From assembly GCF_000719515.1 (NCBI RefSeq), contig NZ_JOGR01000012.1:164715-228714 (forward strand): DNA of 64,000 bases. The letters are read 5' to 3'. Made by a program: the position numbers and the translations under genes. Position 1 is the stretch's first letter. Each line of letters begins with the position of its first letter. This DNA is from Glycomyces sp. NRRL B-16210. GTDB lineage: Bacteria; Actinomycetota; Actinomycetes; Mycobacteriales; Micromonosporaceae. Positions 7,575-15,689 of this stretch are shown here, one piece after another. Below the pieces are notes generated by a model. That model did not search any database. It was not told where the DNA came from and saw only the letters and a program-made list of their open reading frames with translations.

Positions 7575-8450
7575 TCACTCCGGGCGACGGTGCCTGCGCA
7601 GAACTGTGAACCATCCCACCCACGCGGCGACGGCGACGGCGGCGAAGAACAGCCGCGGGCCCGGGGCGATCTGGCTGCCGAGCAGGGCCGGGACGGCGAA
7701 GACGACGGCGAGGCCCAGCAGGACCGAGCGCCCGAGCGCGCCCCTGAAGAACCCGGGGCCGTAGATCTTCTCGCGCCAGTGCGCGTCGTCGCCGTCGGCG
7801 TCGACCCAGCGGCGGGGCGCGCGCCGGGCCTCGGGCGGCACCTGCGCGGGCGGCAGCCGGGCGGCGAGGTCGAAGCCGAGCTTCGAGCCGGCCCGGCCGT
7901 CGGCGACGGGGTCGGCGCCGGCGGGTTCGAGGTCGGCGGCGGCCTGGCGCGAGCGGCGGGCGAGGTCGTCCATGCCGAGGTCCTCGGCGATCGCGGCGAG
8001 CGCGAGGTGGGTGCGCGGCTGGTCGGGCGCGAGGTTCACGGCGTTCCAGGCGGCGTCGAGGGCCGGCTGCGCGGCCCCGGCGCGGCGGGTGATGAGCGCG
8101 TAGTGGATGTGGTTGAGCCACGAGGTGCGGTCGAGGTCGAGGAGGCTCGCGGCGGCCTGGAGGGCCTCCTGGTCGCGGCCGGCGTCGGCGAGCGCGTAGC
8201 CGCGCATGATCATCGCGCGGCGGTGCTCGGGCTTGTGGGCCAGCGCGGCCCCGGCGTAGACGAGGGCCTCGTCGGGGTCGTGGTCGGCGACGGCGCACGC
8301 GGCGGCCATGGCGTTCGCGTCGGGGTCGAGCGGGTCGACGCGCAGGGCGGCGTCGACCTCCGCCCGGGCGTCGGGGACCCGCCCGAGGTCGAACATGAGC
8401 TCGGCCCTCTGGAGGTGCTCGGTGACGGTGCGGCGGGTGGGGTCGTCCAT
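7575..8450 (-). CDS. TPR-repeat protein with C-terminal membrane segments
   Basis: 291 residues. Tetratricopeptide-like helical repeats fill about 8-170 (for example HLQRAELMFDLGRVPDARAEVD and the next unit DANAMAAACAVADHDPDEAL). A linker follows, then two membrane helices at about 238-280 and a basic end. TPR units usually bind proteins; the partner is unknown. The gene starts 23 bases after ispF ends and is followed after 55 bases by the fumarylacetoacetase gene, so carD, ispF, this gene and possibly the hydrolase form one transcript. AGGGA lies just upstream of the ATG. Confidence 0.75.
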   Translation of the reverse strand: MDDPTRRTVTEHLQRAELMFDLGRVPDARAEVDAALRVDPLDPDANAMAAACAVADHDPDEALVYAGAALAHKPEHRRAMIMRGYALADAGRDQEALQAAASLLDLDRTSWLNHIHYALITRRAGAAQPALDAAWNAVNLAPDQPRTHLALAAIAEDLGMDDLARRSRQAAADLEPAGADPVADGRAGSKLGFDLAARLPPAQVPPEARRAPRRWVDADGDDAHWREKIYGPGFFRGALGRSVLLGLAVVFAVPALLGSQIAPGPRLFFAAVAVAAWVGWFTVLRRHRRPE

Positions 8451-8473
8451 GGGTCCCTACTCCCGGATGGGCG

Positions 8474-8998
8474 TCAGTGCTGGTACAGCAACGCTACCGC
8501 GGTGGCGGCGAGACCCTCGCCGCGTCCGGTGAAGCCCAGGCCGTCGGTGGTCGTGGCCGACAGCCGCACGGGCGCGCCGACGGCGGCGCCCAGGGCGGTC
8601 TCGGCCTCGGCGCGCCTGGGCCCGATCTTGGGGCGCGCGCCGATGACCTGGACGGAGACGTTGCCGATCGCCCAGCCCGCCTCGCGGACGCGCCGGGCGG
8701 TCTCGCGCAGCAGCGCGTCGCCGGACGCGCCGGCCCATTCGGGCCGGCTGGTGCCGAAGTTGGAGCCCAGGTCGCCGAGTCCGGCGGCCGAGAGCAGGGC
8801 GTCGCAGGCCGCGTGCGCGGCCGCGTCCCCATCGGAGTGGCCGGCCAAGCCCGCCTCGCCGGGCCAATCCAGGCAGGCGAGGCGGCATGGCCGGTGATCG
8901 TCGAAGCGGTGCACGTCGGTGCCGTGCCCTACGACGAAGGACGTATTGGAGCTCGCGCTGTCGCTGGAGCCCGCACTGTCGTTGAAGTTCACGCTCAC
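8474..8998 (-). CDS. ispF: 2-C-methyl-D-erythritol 2,4-cyclodiphosphate synthase
   Basis: Fifth enzyme of the MEP isoprenoid pathway; it cyclises CDP-methylerythritol 2-phosphate with loss of CMP. The zinc ligands are D28 and H30 in GHGTDVHRF and H62 in the GHSDGDAAAHAACDAL block. The C-terminal ATTTDGLGFTGRGEGLAA motif is fully conserved. About 20 serine- and asparagine-rich residues precede the core and are not part of the usual fold. It lies 22 bases after carD. The ispD gene, normally between carD and ispF in actinobacteria, is missing here and must be elsewhere. Confidence 0.93.
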   Translation of the reverse strand: MSVNFNDSAGSSDSASSNTSFVVGHGTDVHRFDDHRPCRLACLDWPGEAGLAGHSDGDAAAHAACDALLSAAGLGDLGSNFGTSRPEWAGASGDALLRETARRVREAGWAIGNVSVQVIGARPKIGPRRAEAETALGAAVGAPVRLSATTTDGLGFTGRGEGLAATAVALLYQH

Positions 8999-9020
8999 GC
9001 GGTTCGCTCGCGGGGGCCGG

Positions 9021-9518
9021 CTACTTGACCGGGGCCTCCGAGAGCAGGACCTTGTCGAGGATGTTGTCGGCCTCGGCCTTCACGCAGTCCTCGGCGAGGG
9101 CGATCTCGCCGGTGAGGATCTCGCGGGCCTTGGAGAGCATGCGCTTCTCCCCGGCGGAGAGTCCGCGCTCGCGGTCGCGCCGCCAGAGATCGCGGACGAC
9201 CTCTGCTATTTTCAGCGGGGAGCCGGAGGCGAGCTTCTCGACATTGGCCTTGTAACGCCGCGACCAGTTGGTGGGTTCCTCGGTGTGCGGGGCGCGCAGG
9301 ACCTCGAAGACCTCTTCGAGGCCTTCGGCGCCGACCACTTCCCGGACGCCGACGAGCTCGACGTTCTTTGCTGGAACCTTGACCGTGAGGTCACCCTGTT
9401 CGACACGCAGCACGAGGTATTCCTGTTCGATACCACCGATGACGCGAGTCTCTACAGCTTCAACGAGTGCGGCCCCGTGGTGGGGGTAGACAACGGTCTC
9501 GCCGACACTAAAACCCAT
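9021..9518 (-). CDS. carD: CarD-family RNA polymerase-binding regulator
   Basis: 165 residues. CarD binds the RNA polymerase beta subunit and stabilises open promoter complexes, mostly at rRNA and other strong promoters; it is essential in mycobacteria. The N-terminal Tudor-like interaction domain (GETVVYPHHGAALVE, about 5-60) is followed by the DNA-binding helical domain with the conserved tryptophan in TNWSRRYKANVEKL. The gene heads the ispF cluster. Its upstream region is 417 bases long and relatively A/T-rich. The Shine-Dalgarno match (AAGGGG) is further from the ATG than usual. Confidence 0.95.
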   Translation of the reverse strand: MGFSVGETVVYPHHGAALVEAVETRVIGGIEQEYLVLRVEQGDLTVKVPAKNVELVGVREVVGAEGLEEVFEVLRAPHTEEPTNWSRRYKANVEKLASGSPLKIAEVVRDLWRRDRERGLSAGEKRMLSKAREILTGEIALAEDCVKAEADNILDKVLLSEAPVK

Positions 9519-9935
9519 AGGATCGAAACCCCTTTCGCTGTGTCTAGCCTAACACGTCATCGGGGTTTTCCCCGACAGCGGATCGTTACGAATTCCCTGG
9601 TCAATTGGTATGTGACTGATTACTCTACGGCACGTTGGACTTTCGGGCGGCGCGCGGAGGACGCGAATGAGGCCTGGATCGCTCCGCCTCCCCGCGCCCG
9701 CGAGGGGCCTCGAGAGGGGACGCCCGGCCGCTCCGGCGATGCGGCCGCGGCGGGCCCGCCACCGGCGGAAACCGGCGCGCGGCCCTCCAGTGGTCTTCGG
9801 CCCCAAGGGAACCGGCTGATTCACCACTTCCGGTGAGACGCAGGGCTCGCCGTGCGCCCGGCCAAGGGAAGCGAAGAGTGCTCGTCGTCTACGCTGTCGT
9901 CAGCATTCCTGTCGGAACTCAGGGGAGGACCAGCA
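9519..9935. other. Divergent upstream region of carD and a lipoprotein gene
   Basis: 417 bases with no gene. From about 9575 to 9650 the sequence is clearly richer in A/T than the rest of the window, which suits the promoter of the heavily expressed carD. A small hairpin CGGGG-TTTT-CCCCG lies at 9561-9574. From 9700 the sequence is G/C-rich and shows nothing I can name until the GGAGG ribosome site of the lipoprotein gene at about 9924. Confidence 0.4.
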
Positions 9936-10697
9936 GTGGTCAGGGGAATCAGCACGGCGATCACGGTTCGTCGCGCGGCCGCCATCGCAATCGCGGGGGT
10001 CGTCGCGGCCGCCCTGTCCGCGTGCGGCGCGGGTCAGGTGACCCAGACCGACTCCAAGCACTCGGCCATCGCCGGGGTCAACGTCCAGGACGGCGACCTC
10101 GCGCTGCGCGACCTCCAGATCGAGTTCGACACGCCCGCTGGCTACGCCGCCGGGGAGAGCGCCGCGCTGCGCGTGTGGATCGCCAACGAGGGCGAGGCCG
10201 AGCTGAGCCTCGTCGGCGTCACCGTCCGCGCGAACCAGGACGACCCGCCCGAGGCCCTCGCCGGCATCGTGACGCTCGTCGGCGCCGAGGCCGAGGCGCC
10301 CGAGTCCCCCAGCGAGGAACCCTCCGACGAGCCGACCGACGGCGAGGACGCCGAAGGCGAAGACGGCGAAGACGGCGGTGAGAACACCGACGAGGAGGGC
10401 ACGCCCTCCGACGACGCGACCACCGAGGCCCCCGAGCCCGAGAACCCCTTCGCCGGCGCCCTCGAATACGACGTGCCGATCGCCCCGCACGGCTACGTGC
10501 GCCTCGACCAGGGCGTCGAAGGCGGCGACCACCTCCTCATCGAGGGACTCGGCGGGGAGCTCAAGGTCGGCGGCCACCTCTGGGTGACCTTCTACTTCTC
10601 CAACGGCCAGGAGGTCGAGGTCAAGCTGCCCATCGGCCAGAGCCTCGACGCCGAGGACCGCTCGTACTACGAGCCCGAGGACGCCGGCGGCCACTAG
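9936..10697 (+). CDS. Lipoprotein with acidic low-complexity insert
   Basis: 253 residues, exported and lipid-anchored: a lipobox LSAC with Cys30 follows the hydrophobic stretch AIAIAGVVAAA. Two beta-rich parts (about 45-110 and 178-250) flank an acidic segment full of Glu, Asp, Pro and Ser (about 118-172). Both ends resemble secreted copper-chaperone-like or DUF461-type lipoproteins found beside carD in streptomycetes, but I see no conserved metal ligands, so no function is claimed. The GTG at 9936 is chosen over an ATG far upstream because GGAGG lies 7 bases before it and the signal peptide then starts correctly. A strong terminator follows. Confidence 0.8.
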   Translation: MVRGISTAITVRRAAAIAIAGVVAAALSACGAGQVTQTDSKHSAIAGVNVQDGDLALRDLQIEFDTPAGYAAGESAALRVWIANEGEAELSLVGVTVRANQDDPPEALAGIVTLVGAEAEAPESPSEEPSDEPTDGEDAEGEDGEDGGENTDEEGTPSDDATTEAPEPENPFAGALEYDVPIAPHGYVRLDQGVEGGDHLLIEGLGGELKVGGHLWVTFYFSNGQEVEVKLPIGQSLDAEDRSYYEPEDAGGH

Positions 10698-10718
10698 AGA
10701 CGAACGGACAACGTGCGA

Positions 10719-10744
10719 GGCCCCGATCCGAACGGATCGGGGCC
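10719..10744. terminator. Terminator between the lipoprotein and exonuclease genes
   Basis: Perfect 12-bp stem GGCCCCGATCCG/CGGATCGGGGCC with an AA loop, between two convergent genes. It probably works in both directions. Confidence 0.75.
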
Positions 10745-10757
10745 TTCGGCGTCCGTG

Positions 10758-11435
10758 CTAGCGGCACAGCGGCCAGCGGCGGTCCACGGTCTCCTCGCGG
10801 CCCTTGCGGCGGAAGTACTCCTCCAGGCTCGCCGCGTCCTCGGCGTGCCAGCGCACCTGCGAGTCGTGCAGGTCCCGCGGGGTCAGCCCGCCGACCTCCG
10901 GGTACATCGCGCCGATCGCGCGGGCCAGCGCCACGGTCGCCTCGGCGTCGCCGACGGCCGAGTGCGCCTGGGCGTGCGCGACCCCGTAGTGGGCGGCGGT
11001 CACGCCGAGGGTGCGCTTGCCCCTGCGGTAGCGGTCGACGCGCTTGTCGAGCACGGACGGGTCGATGATCGCGGCGCGGTCCCACGCGAGCTGCGGGAGG
11101 CCGTGCCGTTCGAGCTCGTAGGACAGGAGGGTGCAGTCGAAGCCGGCGCGGAAGGCGACGATGGGGACCTCGGCCTCGATCGCCGCCCGGAGCGCGTCGG
11201 CGACCTCCCGCAGCGCCGCCTCCGGCGCGGCCCCTTCGGCCTTGACCTTCTCGTCGGTGATCCCGTGGACGCGGGTCGCGCCCGGGGGGATCGGGACCCC
11301 GGGGTCGATCAGCCACGTGCTCGGGCCGGCCTCGGCGATGAGGGCCGCCTGGACGATCCGGTCGCCGGCGACGTCGACGCCGGTGGTCTCCGTGTCGAAG
11401 CCCAAGAGGGGCCCCGCAAACCATTGCTCGCTCAT
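10758..11435 (-). CDS. DnaQ-like 3'-5' exonuclease
   Basis: 225-residue DEDDh exonuclease, related to the proofreading subunit of DNA polymerase III but standing alone. ExoI is FDTETTG (metal-binding Asp and Glu). ExoIII is HSAVGDAEAT (general-base His and metal-binding Asp). In ExoII the asparagine usual in VAYNAxFD is replaced by arginine (VAFRAGFD), while the metal-binding aspartate remains. A C-terminal tail ends in RRWPLCR. The ATG at 11435 gives the expected family N-terminus; longer in-frame sequence upstream is not conserved in character. Divergent from recD2, so the two may both serve DNA repair. Confidence 0.88.
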   Translation of the reverse strand: MSEQWFAGPLLGFDTETTGVDVAGDRIVQAALIAEAGPSTWLIDPGVPIPPGATRVHGITDEKVKAEGAAPEAALREVADALRAAIEAEVPIVAFRAGFDCTLLSYELERHGLPQLAWDRAAIIDPSVLDKRVDRYRRGKRTLGVTAAHYGVAHAQAHSAVGDAEATVALARAIGAMYPEVGGLTPRDLHDSQVRWHAEDAASLEEYFRRKGREETVDRRWPLCR

Positions 11436-11572
11436 GTCCACACGGTACCGGGAGGGTCCGACAATCCCCGCCTTGCGCCACCGGCGCGGCCGTATGCGGA
11501 CACCAGGGCACGAAAGGCCCGGCGCGCCGGTGGCGGGACGCTTCGGCGCAAAGCCCTGTCGGTCCCGCCCAT

Positions 11573-11578
11573 TACCGT
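11573..11578 (+). promoter_or_regulatory. -10 element of a probable leaderless recD2 transcript
   Basis: TACCGT ends 6 bases before the ATG at 11585. No ribosome-binding site is present. Confidence 0.45.
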
Positions 11579-11584
11579 TGGCCC

Positions 11585-13846
11585 ATGAGCGCACTCCCTT
11601 CCGGCGCCGCCGCGCCGCACTCCCCGCGGGGCCGGTCCGCGCCCGATCCGGTCGCCGGCTCGGCCGAGCTGGAGGCGGTGCTCGAACGCGTCACCTACGC
11701 GAACGAGGAGACCGGCTACACCATCGCCCGCGCCAGCCCCGTCCGCGGCGGCGCGGACCTCGTGACCGTGGTCGGGCCGCTCCTGGGCGCGCAGGTGGGC
11801 GAGTCGCTGTCGCTGACGGGCCGGTGGACGAGCCACCCGAAGTACGGCCGCCAGTTCGAGGTCTGGTCCTACCGGACGGTCCTGCCGGCCACCGTCCAGG
11901 GCATCGAGCGCTACCTCGGGTCCGGCCTGATCAAGGGCATCGGGCCCAAGACCGCCGCGAGGATCGTCGAGCACTTCGGCACCGAGACCCTGGAGGTGAT
12001 CGACGCCGACGCCGGGCGCCTCGCGGAGGTGCCCGGGCTCGGGCCCAAGCGCACCAAGGCCATCGCCGCGGCCTGGGTCGAGCAGCGGGCCATCAAGGAG
12101 GTCATGGTGTTCCTCCAGTCGGTGGAGGTCTCCACCTCGCTCGCCGTGCGCGTCTACAAGAAGTACGGGGACGCGGCGATCGGCGTGGTCAAGAACGAGC
12201 CGTACCGCCTCGCCAACGAGGTGTGGGGCATCGGGTTCAAGACCGCCGACGCGATCGCCCGCGCCGTCGGCATCCCGCACGACGCGCCCGAGCGCGTCAA
12301 GGCGGCCCTCCAGTACACGCTCTCGCAGGCCTCCGACGGCGGGCACTGCTTCCTGCCGGCGCCGAACCTCGTCGCCGACACCGTCGAACTCCTCGGCCTG
12401 GAGGCCGCCCCGGTCGCGAAGGCCCTAGCGGAACTCGCCGCCGAAGGCGAGCACGTGATCGCCGACGAGGTGCCCGCGAAGGACTCGACGGTCCCGGCCC
12501 GCTACCTCGCGCCGTTCTTCCACGCCGAACGCGGCCTCGCCCAGGGCCTGCTGGGGCTGCTGCGCACCGGCGAGGACCGGCTCGGCGCGTTCGCGACGGT
12601 CGACTGGGACCGGGCGTTCGCGTGGCTGCGGGCCCGCGCCGACGCCGAGCTCGCGCCCGAGCAGGCCGAGGCGGTGCGCCTGGCCCTCACCGAGAAGGTC
12701 GCCGTCCTCACCGGCGGGCCCGGCTGCGGCAAGAGCTTCACCGTCGCCTCGATCGTGGCGCTCGCGAGGGCCAAGGGCGCCAAGGTCATGCTCGCCGCCC
12801 CGACCGGGCGCGCCGCCAAGCGCCTGGCCGAGCTGACCGGGTTCGAGGCCCGCACCCTCCACCGGATGCTGGAGCTGCGCCCCGGCGGCGACGCCGCCTA
12901 CGACCGCGACAACCCGCTCGACGTGGACCTGCTGGTGGTCGACGAGTCCTCGATGCTGGACACGATCCTCGCGAACAAGCTCGTCAAGGCCGTCCCGCCC
13001 GGCGCGCACCTGCTGCTGGTCGGCGACGTGGACCAGCTGCCGAGCGTCGGCGCCGGGGAGGTCCTGCGCGACCTCCTCGCGTCCGAGGCGGTCCCGCGGG
13101 TCCGCCTCACGCAGGTCTTCCGCCAGGCCGCCGAGTCGGGGGTCGTCGCCAACGCCCACAAGGTGAACCGGGGCGTGCTCCCGGACCTGGCCGAGTACCC
13201 CGACTTCTTCTGGTTCGCGTGCGACGACAACGAGCTGGTCGCCGACCGGGTCGTCGAGATCGTCACCCGCCGCATCCCCGCGAAGTTCGGGCTGCACCCG
13301 GTGCGGGACGTGCAGGTCCTCGCGCCGATGCACCGCGGCGGGCCCGGCGCCGGGAACCTCAACACGCGGCTCCAGGAGGCGCTCACGCCCGCCCGCGAGG
13401 GCCTGGCCGAACGCCGCCACGGCGGCCGGGTCTTCCGCCTGGGCGACAAGGTGATCCAGATCCGCAACGACTACACGAAGGGCAAGGCGGGGGTCTTCAA
13501 CGGCACCGTCGGCCTCGTCCAGGGCATCGACCCGGTCGAGCAGACCCTCACCATCCGCACCGACGAGGACGAGGACGTCGACTACGAGTTCACCGAACTC
13601 GACGAGCTCGTGCACGCCTACGCGATCACCGTGCACCGCTCGCAGGGCAGCGAGTACCCCGCGGTGGTCGTGCCGGTGACCACCAGCGCGTGGACCATGC
13701 TCCAGCGCAACCTGCTGTACACCGCGATCACCCGCGCCAGGCGGCTCGTGGTCCTCGTCGGGTCGAAGCAGGCGCTCGAGGCGGCCGTCCGCAAGGCGGG
13801 TACCGGAAAGCGCCACACCGGGCTGACGCACCGGCTGGAGGTCTAG
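11585..13846 (+). CDS. recD2: RecD2-type ATP-dependent DNA helicase
   Basis: 753-residue superfamily 1B helicase, moving 5'-3', of the kind found without RecBC and linked to repair and replication-fork processing. An N-terminal OB-like part and tandem helix-hairpin-helix motifs (GIGPKTAARIVEHFG, then LGPKRTKAIA) precede the helicase core. Walker A is LTGGPGCGKSF near 373-383, Walker B VVDESSMLD near 451-459, and motif VI-like VHRSQGSEYP near 683. Family length is about 720-750, so the gene is complete. The start codon follows a -10 element directly. The stop codon shares its CTAG with the stop of the convergent L12-domain gene. Confidence 0.95.
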   Translation: MSALPSGAAAPHSPRGRSAPDPVAGSAELEAVLERVTYANEETGYTIARASPVRGGADLVTVVGPLLGAQVGESLSLTGRWTSHPKYGRQFEVWSYRTVLPATVQGIERYLGSGLIKGIGPKTAARIVEHFGTETLEVIDADAGRLAEVPGLGPKRTKAIAAAWVEQRAIKEVMVFLQSVEVSTSLAVRVYKKYGDAAIGVVKNEPYRLANEVWGIGFKTADAIARAVGIPHDAPERVKAALQYTLSQASDGGHCFLPAPNLVADTVELLGLEAAPVAKALAELAAEGEHVIADEVPAKDSTVPARYLAPFFHAERGLAQGLLGLLRTGEDRLGAFATVDWDRAFAWLRARADAELAPEQAEAVRLALTEKVAVLTGGPGCGKSFTVASIVALARAKGAKVMLAAPTGRAAKRLAELTGFEARTLHRMLELRPGGDAAYDRDNPLDVDLLVVDESSMLDTILANKLVKAVPPGAHLLLVGDVDQLPSVGAGEVLRDLLASEAVPRVRLTQVFRQAAESGVVANAHKVNRGVLPDLAEYPDFFWFACDDNELVADRVVEIVTRRIPAKFGLHPVRDVQVLAPMHRGGPGAGNLNTRLQEALTPAREGLAERRHGGRVFRLGDKVIQIRNDYTKGKAGVFNGTVGLVQGIDPVEQTLTIRTDEDEDVDYEFTELDELVHAYAITVHRSQGSEYPAVVVPVTTSAWTMLQRNLLYTAITRARRLVVLVGSKQALEAAVRKAGTGKRHTGLTHRLEV

Positions 13847-14760
13847 ACCTCGTCGAGGTGGACGACCGCGCCGAGGGCGGCGAGCCTGGCCTGCGCCGCG
13901 CTCGCGGCCTCGTGGCGGACTCCGGAGAGGATCGTCGACGGCGCGCCGTCGACCAGGGCCTTCGACTCGGCCAGGCCCAGGCCCGTGATCGCCCGGACCT
14001 CCTTGACGACCTCGATCCGCTTCATCCCCACGTAGTCGAGCACGACCGTGTAGGAGCCGGTCGACACATCGGACCCGGTCTCGGGTTCTGCCTCGGGGGC
14101 CGCCGGGGCGGTCGGGGCGGGCTCGGTCGGATGCCCGCCGATGACGTTGACGCGCACCGCGGCGCCGGCCGCGACGAGCTGCGCCTGCGCGGCGCCGGCG
14201 GTCGCGTGGTCGACCCCGGAGAGGATCGTCGCGGGGGTGCGGTCGGTCAGGCCCTTGGCCTCGGCGAGACCGAGCCCGGTCAGGGCCCGGATCTCCTTGA
14301 TGACGTGGATCTTCCTGGACCCGGCGTCGTCGAGGACCACCGTGTAGGTGCCGGCGGGGCCGATCGGCTCGGCCGCCGCGCCGCCCTCGCTGAGGCGCAC
14401 CGTCGCGCCCACGTTCGCGAGCATCCGGTACGCCGCGCTGGCCGATCCGTGGTCGACGCCGGTGAGGACCGTGGCCGGGATGCGCTCGGACATCTCCTTC
14501 GCCTCGACGAGGCCGAGGTTGGTGATCTTGCGCAGTTCCTTGATGACGTGGATCTTCCTCGTGCCCACGCCGTCCAGGACCAGCGACCACGGGCCCGGCT
14601 GCGTCGGGATCGGGTAGTGCCCGCCCTTCGCGCTCGGGTACACCATCCAGTGCTCGCCGCGCTCGTCCTTCTTGTACGAGCGCTGCGTGACCACGACCAT
14701 GAGCGCGACCAGGCCGCCGCCGACCAGGAACAGGGCGAGGACGAGGAGGTTGACGTCCAC
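13843..14760 (-). CDS. Membrane protein with three ribosomal L7/L12 C-terminal-like domains
   Basis: 305 residues. One N-terminal membrane helix (about 3-25) and a basic linker precede three domains at about 58-124, 139-206 and 237-303. Each has the L7/L12 C-terminal-domain signature: a VxLD strand, a K/R-I-x-V-I/V-K-E segment, then TGLGLAEAK or a close variant and an SGVDHATA-type helix. In ribosomal L12 this surface recruits translation factors; here the domains are tethered to the membrane, so the partner is unknown. A proline- and glutamate-rich linker separates domains 2 and 3. The GTG start is 4 bases after yajQ, so the genes are coupled. Single-domain relatives are common in actinobacteria. 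Confidence 0.85.
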   Translation of the reverse strand: MDVNLLVLALFLVGGGLVALMVVVTQRSYKKDERGEHWMVYPSAKGGHYPIPTQPGPWSLVLDGVGTRKIHVIKELRKITNLGLVEAKEMSERIPATVLTGVDHGSASAAYRMLANVGATVRLSEGGAAAEPIGPAGTYTVVLDDAGSRKIHVIKEIRALTGLGLAEAKGLTDRTPATILSGVDHATAGAAQAQLVAAGAAVRVNVIGGHPTEPAPTAPAAPEAEPETGSDVSTGSYTVVLDYVGMKRIEVVKEVRAITGLGLAESKALVDGAPSTILSGVRHEAASAAQARLAALGAVVHLDEV

Positions 14761-14764
14761 GGCG

Positions 14765-15256
14765 CTACCGGTAGTTCGTGAACTGGAGGGCCACGTCGAG
14801 GTCCTTGCCCTTGAGGAGGGCGATGACCTCCTGGAGGTCGTCGCGCTTCTTCCCGGTGACGCGGAGCTTGTCGCCCTGGATCTGCGGCTTGACGCCCTTG
14901 GGGCCCTCGTCGCGGATGATCTTCCCGATCTTCTTCGCGTCCTCGGTGGCGATGCCCTGCTTGAAGGCGACGTCGATCTTCGTCTCCTTGCCCGACTGGC
15001 GCGGGTCGGAGGCGTCGACGGCCTTGAGGGAGATGCCGCGCTTGATGAGCTTCTCCTTGAGCACTTCGAGGGCGGCCTTCGCGCGGTCCTCGGTCTCGGC
15101 GGCCACCACGGCCGCCTCGTCGCCGCTGCGCTCGACGCTCGCGCCGGTCCCGCGGAAGTCGAACCGGGTCCCCAGCTCGCGCTGGGCCTGGTTGATCGCG
15201 TTGTCGAGTTCGGCCAGGTCGATCTCGGAGACGATGTCGAACGAGGCGTCAGCCAT
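14765..15256 (-). CDS. YajQ-family nucleotide-binding protein
   Basis: 163 residues, the normal family length. YajQ proteins bind cyclic di-GMP in Xanthomonas and other bacteria; binding in actinobacteria is not proven. The two ferredoxin-like halves are recognisable from the start FDIVSEIDLAELDNAINQA, the GTRFDFRG turn, the central KGISLKAVD-like strand (KRGISLKAVD) and the DLQEVIALLK helix near the end, with LQFTNYR as the typical C-terminus. AAGGA lies about 11 bases before the ATG. It is the first gene of a two-gene unit with the L12-domain membrane protein. Confidence 0.92.
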   Translation of the reverse strand: MADASFDIVSEIDLAELDNAINQAQRELGTRFDFRGTGASVERSGDEAAVVAAETEDRAKAALEVLKEKLIKRGISLKAVDASDPRQSGKETKIDVAFKQGIATEDAKKIGKIIRDEGPKGVKPQIQGDKLRVTGKKRDDLQEVIALLKGKDLDVALQFTNYR

Positions 15257-15519
15257 GGGAAACCGGTCCTTCCAGGTAGATCCGAGGCCCCGCCGTCCCG
15301 GGGCCCGGGCGGCCCGCGGACGCAGGTCGACCGGGTGCGGGGTCGGCGGCGCGGCGGCACGGGCGCAGCGCCGGGGGCGCGATCGCCAAGCTTAGTCCGG
15401 GCCCGCCGCACCGGGCGCGCGCGTCCGGACAGGACGGCAGTGAACGCGGTCTCATCGGGGGAGAACCCGCTTGCGCCGTCCCGTGGACGGGAGGCTATTC
15501 TTGCTCTCGCTACACGCGA

Positions 15520-15601
15520 GGCAGGTTGCCCGAGCGGCCAAAGGGAGCTGACTGTAAATCAGCCGGCATTGCCTACGCAGGTTCGAATCCTGCACCTGCC
15601 A
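15520..15601 (+). tRNA. tRNA-Tyr (anticodon GUA)
   Basis: Class II tRNA with a perfect 7-bp acceptor stem GGCAGGT/ACCTGCC, anticodon stem GCTGA/TCAGC, loop CTGTAAA with GTA at 15554-15556, a long variable arm and the T arm CAGGTTCGAATCCTG. The discriminator base is A. The CCA end is not encoded. Confidence 0.96.
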
Positions 15602-15612
15602 CAAGTAGCGAG

Positions 15613-15646
15613 ACGGCCCGCGACCGGGGAATCGGTCGCGGGCCGT
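15613..15646 (+). terminator. Terminator after tRNA-Tyr
   Basis: Perfect 14-bp stem ACGGCCCGCGACCG/CGGTCGCGGGCCGT with loop GGGAAT, 12 bases after the tRNA. Confidence 0.75.
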
Positions 15647-15689
15647 TCGGTCTTTCGGAACCCGGGCCGGGGATGATCGACTGCGCTTC

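Noticed and set aside
12425..14590. A 721-codon minus-strand frame across recD2 and the L12-domain gene
   Set aside because: It lies out of frame with the L12-domain protein and antisense to RecD2, whose helicase motifs are complete.
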